This document shows positions 9,908 through 19,723 of a stretch of DNA of 64,000 bases, piece by piece. The position numbers and the translations under genes were made by a program. Each line of letters starts with the position of its first letter. Position 1 is the stretch's first letter. The DNA lies in the NCBI GenBank assembly GCA_016707115.1, contig JADJIH010000001.1:558001-622000 (forward strand), read 5' to 3'. This DNA is from Ignavibacteriales bacterium (GTDB lineage Bacteria; Bacteroidota; Ignavibacteria; Ignavibacteriales; Ignavibacteriaceae). The notes beneath the pieces were generated by a model. That model did no database searches. It worked only from the letters and a program-made list of their open reading frames with translations, and was not told where the DNA came from.

Positions 9908-9946
9908 ATTCCTCCTCAATCTGATTGGGGAGGAATTTATTTTTGT
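9908..9946 (+). terminator. Rho-independent terminator after the first secretome pair
   Basis: A 13-pair stem (ATTCCTCCTCAAT with its complement, one G-U pair) and 3-base loop are followed by TTATTTTTG. It begins ten bases after the stop at 9898 and separates the two-gene unit from the five-gene operon. Confidence 0.85.
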
Positions 9947-9995
9947 GAAAAAGAATTTTCAGTATTTAATAATTATTCGTTACGCAATTAGATAA

Positions 9996-11525
9996 ATGAA
10001 AAAAGTTTTACTTATATCCACAATATTATTCTCTTTCGTATTTCTACTTTCGTGTGGAGAAGATTTTATTGATAATCCTGCCGGCAATAATCCGCCTGAA
10101 ACAAGCATAGCATTATTTCCGGATTCTACTATTGCACCTCAACCAAGCCGATTAAAGGTTGCCTGGTGGGGTGATGATTCTGATGGATTGATAGTTGGGT
10201 TTTATTACACATGGGATGGAATCACCTGGACGTTCACTGATGAAAACGAAATTTTATTTTCGCTTCAAATCGGTGCTGGTGATACTACTTATGCATTTAA
10301 AGTTTCTTCTGCAGATAACGGCGGCAATGGAATTTATGATAACAGAGTTTTTCAGAACGGTATAGACTTCGGACCCGAACCTTTTATAGATTCTAATAGT
10401 GATAGCATTTATAATAACGGAGAAAAGTTTTTCGATATAGGTCTTGTCGATCCAACTCCTGCAACGTTAGATTTTCCTCTAAAAAACACTGCACCAACAA
10501 TTGAATGGAATTCACTTAGTACAATACCTGCAATATCTTTTCCGGTTATGTCATTCGGCTGGAACGTTGATGATCTTGATGGTTTAAGCACAATATTAAA
10601 AATCAATATTGCTTTAAATGATACAACTGATCCAAACAACATTGTAGCGCTGGATGGAAGTGTCAGGACAATTACACTTAGAACAAAAGAGTTCAATTCA
10701 TCAAATCCTAAAATGGAAATTTTAATTGAAGGTATTGAAACAAATATCTTCTCTGAAAAATTACCGGGATTAAAATTTGATGACTATAACAAGTTCTATG
10801 TTCAGGCAGTAGATATTTCAGGTGCAACATCTCAGTTTATTTCTTTGCCAGATACAGGAAAAACCTGGTTTGTTAAAAAACCAAAAGGTGAGATCCTGAT
10901 AATGGATGATTATTCAACCTCTGATGGTGCTGCGGCATTTTATGATGCAATGATGGATAGTCTTGGATTAAGCGGTAAATATGATGTGTATGATTATTTG
11001 AATCAAAAACCGCCATATACTAATGTAACATTTTTACAGACTCTTAAATTGTTTAAATATGTTCTTTGGTACAGTGATAATAATCCTTCGCTAGATTTAG
11101 CAGCATCTTCTGTGCAAACATTTATTGATGCCGGAGGAAAGATAGCTTTTTCTATGCAGTTTCCTCAAACAGTAGATCCCGTTCTATTGCAAGGATTTTT
11201 ACCAATAAATACCGATACTATTTATACCAGAACCTCTTTACTTCCGAATACAATTATTTCTGCAGACACAGCGGATCCAGCGTATCCTCAGTTAACAACG
11301 ATAACAAGTTTGTTCAGGATTAAGTCTTTCTATCTCAACCCGAACGGAGCGATACCCATATATTATTTCCCGAATAATGAGATGAGGGGATTTATAGGAT
11401 TCTTTAACAATACAAAATCATTATTCTTCTATGGTTTACCTTTAAGCAAATCTAATGGCGGATCAGCAAATGTAAAGAGTCTTCTTAGTAAAGTCTTTTT
11501 TGAAGATTTTGGAGTGACTCCATGA
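9996..11525 (+). CDS. Predicted surface lipoprotein, unknown function
   Basis: The N-terminus is a lipoprotein signal with lipobox FLLSC (Cys20), so the product is probably anchored to the outer membrane. Early residues include NNPPETSIAL and DSDGLIVGFYY, a beta-sandwich-like style seen in Ig/FN3-type modules. From about residue 300, GEILIMDDYSTSDGAAAFYD and a later FIDAGGKIAFSM resemble a flavodoxin-like or amidotransferase-like alpha/beta fold. I could not assign a family. It is the first gene of a coupled operon: its stop overlaps the receptor start by 4 bases. A role as surface partner of the adjacent TonB-dependent receptor is a contextual guess. Confidence 0.75.
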   Translation: MKKVLLISTILFSFVFLLSCGEDFIDNPAGNNPPETSIALFPDSTIAPQPSRLKVAWWGDDSDGLIVGFYYTWDGITWTFTDENEILFSLQIGAGDTTYAFKVSSADNGGNGIYDNRVFQNGIDFGPEPFIDSNSDSIYNNGEKFFDIGLVDPTPATLDFPLKNTAPTIEWNSLSTIPAISFPVMSFGWNVDDLDGLSTILKINIALNDTTDPNNIVALDGSVRTITLRTKEFNSSNPKMEILIEGIETNIFSEKLPGLKFDDYNKFYVQAVDISGATSQFISLPDTGKTWFVKKPKGEILIMDDYSTSDGAAAFYDAMMDSLGLSGKYDVYDYLNQKPPYTNVTFLQTLKLFKYVLWYSDNNPSLDLAASSVQTFIDAGGKIAFSMQFPQTVDPVLLQGFLPINTDTIYTRTSLLPNTIISADTADPAYPQLTTITSLFRIKSFYLNPNGAIPIYYFPNNEMRGFIGFFNNTKSLFFYGLPLSKSNGGSANVKSLLSKVFFEDFGVTP

Positions 11526-14332
11526 TAAAAAGATTTACAATTTTTCTAATACTAATTAGTTCTTTATTAATATATTCTCAGGATACAGGTATTCTCTCGG
11601 GCACCGTTAAAGATGCCATGACAGGTGATGCTTTACCTGGTGTGAATGTAATTATAAAAGGAACTTACTACGGTGCAGCAACAGATATAAACGGTAAGTT
11701 TAAGATTAATAGTATTTCTGTTGGAAGTTATAATGTTGATATATCCTTAATTGGATATAAAACTGTTCAATACACTGGAATCCAGATTGAATCAAACAAA
11801 ACAAAAGACCTGGATGTTAAACTTGAAGAAACAGTTTTAACTCTTGGGCAGGATGTTGTTGTAATCGGTGAAAAACCTTTGATGGATGTTGAAGAAACAC
11901 AGAGTAAAAGAACCATAACTAAAGATGAATTAGACATTGCAGTTATTGAAAATATCGCAGACATAGTAACACAGCAGTCAGGTGTTGTAAAATCTGATAA
12001 CGCAATACATATCCGGGGAGGTAGATCCTATGAAAATGCATTTTTATTGGATGGTGTTTCTGTACAAGATCCGCTGGCCGGTACAGGATTCGGATTGCAG
12101 CTTTCCGCAAATGCAATTGAAGAGGTTGAAGTAATTACCGGTGGTTTTAACGCTGAGTTCGGACAAGCAACTTCAGGAATTGTAAATGTTAGAACTCGAG
12201 AAGGCGGACAAAAATATTCAGGTTCTGTCTCTTACAAGCGGGATAATTTGGGTGATAAATCTTCTTATCATGTTTTTAACACTGATATTCTTGAAGGAAA
12301 TTTAAGCGGTCCTGAACCAATAACTTCTTTTATTCTTCCCGCACTAGGAATAAGTATTCCCGGTGAGTTAACATTTTTTGGAAGTTTTTATACTGGAATA
12401 ACTGATGGAATTACTCAGGGATATTTTAAACCTACGGCAAATCAGTTAGTCTCTTCCGTTTTTAACGGAACAAGATATGCCCCGCGTGCTGAGAACAATT
12501 GGTTCTGGTTAGCTAAATTAACTTATAAATATTCACCGACATTAAAATTTTATTATTCATTTAATCAGTCGGTTAACATAAACCAAAATTCTCAATCACT
12601 TCAATCAAATTTAGAGTACATTGAACCAAGCCCTGGGTACCAATACAATTTCCAATATCTACTGGATAATGCAAATACATTTACACATAATAATAAGTAC
12701 AACTCCTTTGGAGTAACACACACTTTAAGTTCAAAAACATTTTATGAATTTAAGGTAAATAGTTTCTTCACAAATTTGCGTGCAGATGCAAATGGAAATG
12801 ATTGGTATTTGTACAATGAGCCTAAAGATATTGTGACTTTTCCTATAGAATATTATAATATAAATAGGGATACGATTGGCGTAATTCCCGGTGATGGTTT
12901 CTGGGATGTTGGGAATCCATATACCTGGCGAGATCACTATGTTGAGGAATTTTCAGTTCGCGGGGATTTAACGAACTTTTTTGACGAGAAAAATAAATTT
13001 AAAGCTGGTTTTAATTTCCAATTCCAGGAGATGCAGGTTATAGATATATATAAACCATGGATTGGTGAACTTGGTTTGAATAATGATATTTATAAAGTCT
13101 ATCCTGCACTTGGTTCACTATATGCACAGGATAACATAAATCTGAGCGGAATGATATTAAACTTTGGTTTACGTTTGGATTATTGGTTTCCTGGTAAGTA
13201 CGTTGATGATGCAGTACAGAATCCTGATGTGGTAACTATTCCGGATGAAATACGTGAAAAATATATGGAGGATACTTTTGGTTGGTTCAACGGAAGAAGA
13301 TTTAAGGCAAGATTAAGTCCTCGTCTGGGTATTTCGCATCCGGTTTCAGATAATCAAACGTTGTTCTTTTCATACGGACATTTTAGCAAGTGGCCAAAAC
13401 CTCAGTTTGTTTATGCAAAGTTGGATCCTCAGAATGCGCAATCCTCATTTCAGAAATTTGGTAACCCGAATTTAAATCCTGAAACAACCGTTGCATATGA
13501 ACTCGGATTAAAGACTCAATTTTCTTCCGATGATGTTTTAACCGTTACTGCTTACTATAAAGATATTTTTGATTACGTAAATACAAGAACTGCTAAAATT
13601 GTATCACCAAGATTTTCAACTCAAAGTTTTATTACCTATGTAAATTCCGACTATGCACGTTCACGCGGAATTGAATTTGAATATCGTAAGAGGATTGGTA
13701 AATGGTTTAATGGAAATGCATCCTTTACTTATGCAATTGTAACAGGAAAAAGTTCTTCTGCAGATGAAGGCGTTCTTGTTTTACAAGGTGATCTTAAAGA
13801 ATCAATAAAAGAAGAATTTGTTCCTTGGGACAGACCAATTACAGCATCAGTTTCAACAAGTTTCTACGTTGAAAGCGGAGATCCGGTTTTTGGATTTGCG
13901 CCTGGAATTTTGGACGATTATAATCTTTACTTGAGATTCTTTTACCAATCAGGTAAGAGATATACTCCAGCTGTATATACTGGCGCAGTTGATGAACAGG
14001 GTAGGGCAGAGTATGAATATGTTACGGATACCAGATACAACGAGATTGGTGATAATTGGTTCTGGGTTGATGTAAATTTTGAAAAATATTTTCAGCTAAT
14101 GAATCTTAAGTTGTCTGTCTTTGTAGAAGTAAATAATCTATTGGATACAAAAAATTCTGCGATTATTAATCCTGTTACTGGCAGAGCATACGAATATGGT
14201 GATGATGTTCCAGCTAGCTGGAATGATCCTCGTTATCCTGATCTGCAAGCCCCAATTACAGCGTATCCATATAATCCGGCAAGATATTTAACTCGTAGAA
14301 ATATAAAATTTGGCGTGAGTTTGAGATTTTAA
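11522..14332 (+). CDS. TonB-dependent outer-membrane receptor
   Basis: This should be a 22-strand barrel importing an unidentified ligand with TonB/ExbBD energy. It has a signal peptide (1-20), a carboxypeptidase-regulatory-like domain (about 23-82, GTVKDAMTGDALPGVNVII) and a plug domain (about 125-230) with IHIRGGRSYENAFLLDGVSV. A long barrel ends in an aromatic, as expected for Bam substrates (GVSLRF). The length of 936 residues is normal. It overlaps the upstream lipoprotein by ATGA, and the PorV/Q-like gene starts one base after its stop. No SusD homologue is present, so it is not a standard SusCD pair. Confidence 0.9.
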   Translation: MIKRFTIFLILISSLLIYSQDTGILSGTVKDAMTGDALPGVNVIIKGTYYGAATDINGKFKINSISVGSYNVDISLIGYKTVQYTGIQIESNKTKDLDVKLEETVLTLGQDVVVIGEKPLMDVEETQSKRTITKDELDIAVIENIADIVTQQSGVVKSDNAIHIRGGRSYENAFLLDGVSVQDPLAGTGFGLQLSANAIEEVEVITGGFNAEFGQATSGIVNVRTREGGQKYSGSVSYKRDNLGDKSSYHVFNTDILEGNLSGPEPITSFILPALGISIPGELTFFGSFYTGITDGITQGYFKPTANQLVSSVFNGTRYAPRAENNWFWLAKLTYKYSPTLKFYYSFNQSVNINQNSQSLQSNLEYIEPSPGYQYNFQYLLDNANTFTHNNKYNSFGVTHTLSSKTFYEFKVNSFFTNLRADANGNDWYLYNEPKDIVTFPIEYYNINRDTIGVIPGDGFWDVGNPYTWRDHYVEEFSVRGDLTNFFDEKNKFKAGFNFQFQEMQVIDIYKPWIGELGLNNDIYKVYPALGSLYAQDNINLSGMILNFGLRLDYWFPGKYVDDAVQNPDVVTIPDEIREKYMEDTFGWFNGRRFKARLSPRLGISHPVSDNQTLFFSYGHFSKWPKPQFVYAKLDPQNAQSSFQKFGNPNLNPETTVAYELGLKTQFSSDDVLTVTAYYKDIFDYVNTRTAKIVSPRFSTQSFITYVNSDYARSRGIEFEYRKRIGKWFNGNASFTYAIVTGKSSSADEGVLVLQGDLKESIKEEFVPWDRPITASVSTSFYVESGDPVFGFAPGILDDYNLYLRFFYQSGKRYTPAVYTGAVDEQGRAEYEYVTDTRYNEIGDNWFWVDVNFEKYFQLMNLKLSVFVEVNNLLDTKNSAIINPVTGRAYEYGDDVPASWNDPRYPDLQAPITAYPYNPARYLTRRNIKFGVSLRF

Positions 14333-14333
14333 T

Positions 14334-15311
14334 ATGAAGTATATAATTACATTTTTATTTATTGCTATAAGTTTTACTGAAATAAAGCCTCAGTTATTTC
14401 CGGTGCTCGGAGGTCAGCGTGCAGGAATTTCAACCGCACAATTCTTAAAAATTGGTGTCGGCGGAAGAGCAACAGCAATGGGCGATGCTTTCGTTGCAAT
14501 TGCAAATGACGTTTCAGCTTTATATTGGAATCCTGCAGGTTTAACACAATTTTCAGAAAATCAAGTAATGTTTTCTCACAATCAATGGGTTGTAGATATT
14601 AATCATGATTTTATTGGAGCTGTATATCATCTTGATGATGCAAATACTTTTGGAGTTTCTTTAACATCACTTTCAATGGATGAAATGGAAGTAACTACAG
14701 AGTATGCGCCATCTGGTACAGGTGCATATTTTGGTTTCAGTGATATGGGTATCTCGATTTCTTATTCAAGAAAAATGACTGATCAATTTAGTTTTGGCGG
14801 AACTGTAAGGTACATTGAAGAAACATTAGATAGACTTAAAATGCGCGGAATAATGATTGATCTTGGTACTTATTACTGGACCGGATTAGGAAGTACAAGA
14901 TTTGCAGTTACAGTTACAAATTTTGGAAATGATCTTGCGCCTGATGGAGAAGTTGTTTTAGTTGGTAACAGAACAAAATCAGATTGGCAAACATTTTCAC
15001 CGCCAACTATGTTTAGAATTGGATTTGCTTTAGAACCTTATGAAGATGATGAACACAAAGTAACAACGTCTATTCAGCTTAATCATCCAAATGATAATAG
15101 TGAAAATTTATCTTTAGGAGTTGAGTATGTCTGGAATAAGATCTTCTTTGCAAGAGGTGGATATAAAATAAACGTTGATGAACAAAATTATTCTTTTGGT
15201 GCGGGTGTTAATGTACCTATTAGTATAGCAAATGTTAGCGTAGATTATGCTTTTGCTAATTTTACAAAATTAGGTTCGGCTCACAGATTTTCAATTATAC
15301 TTGGCTTATGA
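14334..15311 (+). CDS. PorV/PorQ-type outer-membrane barrel protein
   Basis: It has a signal sequence followed by the family opening, FLKIGVGGRATAMGDAFVA then NDVSALYWNPAGL, as in PorV/PorQ proteins related to the FadL fold. In T9SS organisms PorV shuttles cargo from the translocon to the attachment complex, and genomes carry several paralogues of unclear role. The 325 residues are mostly beta strands. It starts one base after the receptor stop and overlaps the next gene by 4 bases. Its place among T9SS cargo genes suggests a role in their export or surface attachment, which is inference. Confidence 0.85.
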   Translation: MKYIITFLFIAISFTEIKPQLFPVLGGQRAGISTAQFLKIGVGGRATAMGDAFVAIANDVSALYWNPAGLTQFSENQVMFSHNQWVVDINHDFIGAVYHLDDANTFGVSLTSLSMDEMEVTTEYAPSGTGAYFGFSDMGISISYSRKMTDQFSFGGTVRYIEETLDRLKMRGIMIDLGTYYWTGLGSTRFAVTVTNFGNDLAPDGEVVLVGNRTKSDWQTFSPPTMFRIGFALEPYEDDEHKVTTSIQLNHPNDNSENLSLGVEYVWNKIFFARGGYKINVDEQNYSFGAGVNVPISIANVSVDYAFANFTKLGSAHRFSIILGL

Positions 15312-16384
15312 TAAAATATAAAAACTTAAAATATTTAGCAGCAGCAATATTATTACTTAGCATAACTTCTTGCCACGATAAATTTGATATTACGCAGTTT
15401 CAAACTGATGATGATGGTAACATTACAGGTGATACAGTATATATCAAACTAAATCCTGACTGGGAAGGATTTAATCATCCTGAAGAAATAATTATCGGAA
15501 GAGAACCATTAGTATATGTTGCTGATACTGATAATGATCAAATCATAATGCTTAACCTTGATGGTCAAAGATTAAGTTCACGAACTATCAAACATCCAAT
15601 AAGTATCGCACAGGATTATAAATTAAATCTTATTGTTTGTGCCCAGTTTGATACGTTAGGCCAAACATTCAGCGCAGTGTATAAAATCGATCTTGTAGCT
15701 TCCAATCATCAATTAGATACTGCACCAATAAGACGTTTGCTTCCGAGACCTGATGATTTAAATGCGCCACTTAGAAAATACACAGCAGCTTGTGCTTTTT
15801 ATGATAACTCTTTTTATGTTGCCAGAACAGGGCCGAATAATTCAAGTATATATGATCCGGATAATTCTATTCTTATGTTCAAACCAATAAACAGTTCTGA
15901 TTTTAACTCTGGTGATAGTCTTATTGGTAGGGTTCCTAATATTTCTCCAACAAGTATGGGAATGGTTTCAGCCAATGGAATAAGTTCACTTGCGTCTTTT
16001 AATAAAAGAAATATTGATATTGTTGTAACATTGTCCGGTACAAATAGTTTTAAAGCACAGTGGTGGAATTATATTGTTACTCCAATTGATGAAAGATATA
16101 GAAGTGCTTTTTCGCCTAATGATGGAGTTGCTTTTGCAGAGCCTAATATATTTCTTCGTCCTGAGGGTTGCACTATTGATGCAAACGGAAATATTTATGT
16201 TGCAGATGCAGAAAAAGATAGTGTTTATAAATTTAATTCATTCGGAGATAAATTAATTGGATTCGGTGGACGATCAGTTTTTTCCGAACCTTACTCAGTT
16301 GCATATTTTGATAGAATACTTTATGTGGCTGATAGAGGAAATAACAGGATTCAAAGATTCATTTTATCAACGGATGTACAATGA
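15308..16384 (+). CDS. NHL-repeat lipoprotein
   Basis: The lipobox LSITSC gives a lipidated N-terminus (Cys about 22). The remainder carries beta-propeller repeats of the NHL type: VYVADTDNDQIIMLNLDGQ near the start, then NIYVADAEKDSVYKFNSFG and LYVADRGNNRIQRF at the end. Such propellers usually bind proteins or carbohydrates and have no inferred catalytic role here. It overlaps both neighbours by ATGA, so its translation is coupled to the PorV/Q-like gene and the phospholipase-D-fold gene. The partner is unknown. Confidence 0.82.
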   Translation: MIKYKNLKYLAAAILLLSITSCHDKFDITQFQTDDDGNITGDTVYIKLNPDWEGFNHPEEIIIGREPLVYVADTDNDQIIMLNLDGQRLSSRTIKHPISIAQDYKLNLIVCAQFDTLGQTFSAVYKIDLVASNHQLDTAPIRRLLPRPDDLNAPLRKYTAACAFYDNSFYVARTGPNNSSIYDPDNSILMFKPINSSDFNSGDSLIGRVPNISPTSMGMVSANGISSLASFNKRNIDIVVTLSGTNSFKAQWWNYIVTPIDERYRSAFSPNDGVAFAEPNIFLRPEGCTIDANGNIYVADAEKDSVYKFNSFGDKLIGFGGRSVFSEPYSVAYFDRILYVADRGNNRIQRFILSTDVQ

Positions 16385-19300
16385 GAACATTAAAATATTT
16401 TTCCCTTGCTTTATTATTCGTAACCTATCTTCATCCACAATCAATTATTATTAATGAAATATATAATTCCAGTGCAAGTGATGAATGGATTGAACTACTG
16501 GTAGTTCAGGATAGCCTTGATTTACGAAATTGGGATGTAAGAGATTTTAGTAGTAGTGGAGCTGCTCAGCAGCCATTATCATTCACAAGTAATTCATTAT
16601 GGAGCAGTCTTAGAAAAGGTACCGTTATAGTCGTTGCACGATCAGAAAATGCTTTTACAGAAGATCTTGATCCGAGTGATTATTTAATCGTAGTGAAATC
16701 AAATAATGCTTTGTATTTGTCTGGTACAGTTTTTTCGGTTGCAGGAAGTTCTGAAGCACTTCAAATTAGAAATAGTTCAGATGTACACGTTTTTGGAGTT
16801 TCATGGGGAACAGCAAATTCAGGAAGTTTACCAAGTCCTAAGGTTCATTTTAGTGGTACTTCCTCTAGTAATTCATCAGTCTTCTTTAATGAAGATGATG
16901 TTTCTGAGTTAACAAACACTGCTAATTGGACACTTACTGGCACATCATCCTTAGGTATTGGGAACACACCGACCAATAATAATTGGATGCTTTCTTTGAG
17001 AGCGCGTGTAGAAGGTTCCGGTACTGTTAGTTTAAATCCACAAGTTGTGTCAGGGGATTCAACTATCAATCTATCCTTCAGTTATATTAAGGAACCACAA
17101 TATAGTATCAATACACTAAAAATTATTTTTCCTGAAGGGTTTATCTGGTCACAAAATTCGGCACAGATATCAATTGAAAATTTTACAGCTTCAACTATTG
17201 TAAGTTCCGATACAATTCTGTTTTCTAATGTAAACTTTCTGGACGATTCGGTATTAATCTCTATCTCAGATGTTACAACTCCAATCTTTACAGGCAAATA
17301 TAAATTTTTATTTCAGTCAGGGATAGACTCAGTTCTTGGTGATGTAAGTCCTTCTCCGGTATTAACAGTTTACGGCGCACCTATTCCTATTTCAGAATCA
17401 AAAGTTAATGATGTAAATGGCATTGGAATTAATTTAGGAGATTTAGTTACGATAAGAGGAATTGTAACAGTAAGTAATCAATTTGGTAGTCCAAGCTATA
17501 TTCAGGACAACAGCGGCGGTATTTCAATTTTTGGATCAAGTTTTTCTAACGCTGTTCAACCAGGTGATGAAGTATTAGTTTCCGGTACAATAACACAATT
17601 TAATGGGTTGAATCAACTCGAAGCCCCAACTCTTCATACTATTATAAGCTCGGGCAATTCAATTGAACCAGTCCTAGCCACACCATCTATGCTAAGTGGA
17701 GATGGTGTTGCAGGAATAGAAAATTATGAAGGACGTTTAGTAAGAATTAATGGAGTATTAGTTACAGAATTAAATGGAAATCCAGTCAGCAATTGGGCCT
17801 ATAAAAATTATATGTTAACTGGCTCGAGTTCATCAGATACTGTGCAAATAAGAATTGATAACGATACCCCAATTATTGGATTGGTAGCACCTGCAGGTAG
17901 ATTTGATGTTGTTGGAGTTGTAAGTCAATTTAAATCTACTTTACCTTTCATCGGTGGCTATCAACTAATGCCAAGGATAACAGCTGATATAATTTCTGAT
18001 GGACCAATAATTGAAAAATATCCTGAAGAAATTGAACTGACACAAAATTCAATTACACTTGATTGGAGTACGATAAATCCTGGAACTTCAAGAATCCGTT
18101 ATGGAGTTACAACTAATTATGAACTTGGAGTAATTGAACCTGATAATGATTTAAGAAATCTTCATAACGTTACCGTAAGCGGATTGAACGCAGCAACCAT
18201 TTATAACTTACAGGCTTTTTCAGTAGCTAATTCAGATACAAGTTTTTCAAGTAATATAATTTCAAGTACGACCTCAGCTTTTCCAACAACTGGAGAAATA
18301 CAGGTTTACTTTAATAATACGGTAAATACTTCTGTTTCATCAGGTGTTAATGCAAATGCAAATGCAAATTTTACAGATATTCTTATACAGAAGATTAATA
18401 ACGCAAAACGATCTATTGATGTTGCTTTATATAGTTTAAGTGGAACTGTGGGAGCTAATATTGCCACAGCATTAGTAAATGCTAAAAACCGTGGTGTAAA
18501 AATCAGAGTAATAGGTGAATACGACAACAGAACTACAGCTCCCTGGCAAACACTGATAAGTAATGGTATCCCGTATATTAATGATGCTTATGGAAATAAT
18601 GATGGCAGCGGTTTACATCATAATAAATTTTTTGTGATAGATTACCGAGGCGGATCGCCTGATAGTGTCTGGGTAATAATGGGCTCATGGAATCCTACTG
18701 ACCCGGGAACAAACGATGACAGACAAAACTTAGTATTATTTCAAGATGTTGCTTTAGCGGGAGCGTATACTGTTGAGTTTCAAGAAGAATGGGGAAGTAA
18801 TACCGATAATCCGAATTCACAAAATTCAAGATTCGGTTCAAGAAAATTAAATAACACACCTCATAATTTTGTAATTGGAGGTGTTAAAGTACAAAGTTTC
18901 TTTAGTCCAAGTGATGGAACCACATTCAACCTCGGTAAAACACTCAGCAAAACACAAAGATCTATCAACGGTGCTTTGATGACTTTTACAAGAAGAGATC
19001 TTGCTGATACAGTTATTGCGGTTAAGAATCGAAATAAAAAAACTCGATTGGTTCTAAGTAATAATACTGATTCAGGAACTCAGTTTTCTTATTTACAGTC
19101 AAATGGAGTTGATATCCGATTGAAAGGATTTACATCTGGATTACTGCATCATAAATACGCAATTGTAGATGCAGAGCCCTTCGGATACACACCGTATGTA
19201 ATTACCGGTTCACACAATTGGTCTTCCTCTGCTGAAAATAGTAATGATGAAAACACATTAATAATTCAGGATAACCAGGTGGCTAATTTTTATTTGCAGG

Positions 19301-19650
19301 AATTTGCCGCAAGATATTATGAAGCTGGTGGTACAGATTCGATAAATACAATTACTAGTGCAGATGAAAATATAAATATAGTTCCAACTAAATTTTCATT
19401 ACTTCAAAACTATCCTAATCCATTTAACCCGGTAACTACAATCCGATTTGAAGTGCCTTTATCGCAAAAAGTTGAGCTTAATGTTTTTGATATTCTTGGC
19501 AGGAAGGTAAAAGAATTGTACAATGATATTGCACCGGCTGGAGTACTCAGTGTAGAATTTAGTGCTGATGATTTAGCTAGCGGAATGTACATTTATCAGC
19601 TAAAAACAAAGGAATTTTCTATTTCAAAAAAGATGGTGCTTTTAAAGTAA
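16381..19650 (+). CDS. T9SS-exported phospholipase-D-fold protein with lamin-tail and OB-like domains
   Basis: This is a 1089-residue secreted multidomain protein. A signal peptide (1-20) is followed by a lamin-tail-type domain (about 21-150, IIINEIYNSSASDEWIELL). An OB-like module lies at about 335-460 (VTIRGIVTV, SYIQDNSGGISIFG) and an FN3-like segment at about 535-625. Two phospholipase D half-sites follow, LHHNKFFVID near 744 and LLHHKYAIVD near 921, each with a downstream GSWNP or GSHNWS. The protein ends in a T9SS sorting domain (QNYPNPFNPVTTIRF...KKMVLLK). PLD-fold members with lamin-tail/OB companions are often nucleases, so extracellular nuclease or phosphodiesterase activity is likely but unproven. 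It is the last gene of the operon. Confidence 0.88.
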   Translation: MRTLKYFSLALLFVTYLHPQSIIINEIYNSSASDEWIELLVVQDSLDLRNWDVRDFSSSGAAQQPLSFTSNSLWSSLRKGTVIVVARSENAFTEDLDPSDYLIVVKSNNALYLSGTVFSVAGSSEALQIRNSSDVHVFGVSWGTANSGSLPSPKVHFSGTSSSNSSVFFNEDDVSELTNTANWTLTGTSSLGIGNTPTNNNWMLSLRARVEGSGTVSLNPQVVSGDSTINLSFSYIKEPQYSINTLKIIFPEGFIWSQNSAQISIENFTASTIVSSDTILFSNVNFLDDSVLISISDVTTPIFTGKYKFLFQSGIDSVLGDVSPSPVLTVYGAPIPISESKVNDVNGIGINLGDLVTIRGIVTVSNQFGSPSYIQDNSGGISIFGSSFSNAVQPGDEVLVSGTITQFNGLNQLEAPTLHTIISSGNSIEPVLATPSMLSGDGVAGIENYEGRLVRINGVLVTELNGNPVSNWAYKNYMLTGSSSSDTVQIRIDNDTPIIGLVAPAGRFDVVGVVSQFKSTLPFIGGYQLMPRITADIISDGPIIEKYPEEIELTQNSITLDWSTINPGTSRIRYGVTTNYELGVIEPDNDLRNLHNVTVSGLNAATIYNLQAFSVANSDTSFSSNIISSTTSAFPTTGEIQVYFNNTVNTSVSSGVNANANANFTDILIQKINNAKRSIDVALYSLSGTVGANIATALVNAKNRGVKIRVIGEYDNRTTAPWQTLISNGIPYINDAYGNNDGSGLHHNKFFVIDYRGGSPDSVWVIMGSWNPTDPGTNDDRQNLVLFQDVALAGAYTVEFQEEWGSNTDNPNSQNSRFGSRKLNNTPHNFVIGGVKVQSFFSPSDGTTFNLGKTLSKTQRSINGALMTFTRRDLADTVIAVKNRNKKTRLVLSNNTDSGTQFSYLQSNGVDIRLKGFTSGLLHHKYAIVDAEPFGYTPYVITGSHNWSSSAENSNDENTLIIQDNQVANFYLQEFAARYYEAGGTDSINTITSADENINIVPTKFSLLQNYPNPFNPVTTIRFEVPLSQKVELNVFDILGRKVKELYNDIAPAGVLSVEFSADDLASGMYIYQLKTKEFSISKKMVLLK

Positions 19651-19670
19651 TTTCTTAAAAGTTTGTAAAA

Positions 19671-19693
19671 AAAAGCCTGTTTGGCTAATTTTA
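19671..19693 (+). terminator. Weak hairpin after the secretome operon
   Basis: AGCC, a five-base loop and GGCT sit in A-rich sequence, followed by AATTTTA. The stem is only 4 strong pairs, so termination before atpD is possible but weakly supported. Confidence 0.3.
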
Positions 19694-19723
19694 CTCCTTA
19701 AAATTTATAAAGAAGGTAAAAGA

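Noticed and set aside
18346..18372. Short AATGCA tandem repeat
   Set aside because: Encodes a small Asn-Ala run inside the PLD-fold protein; too short to suggest a functional repeat.
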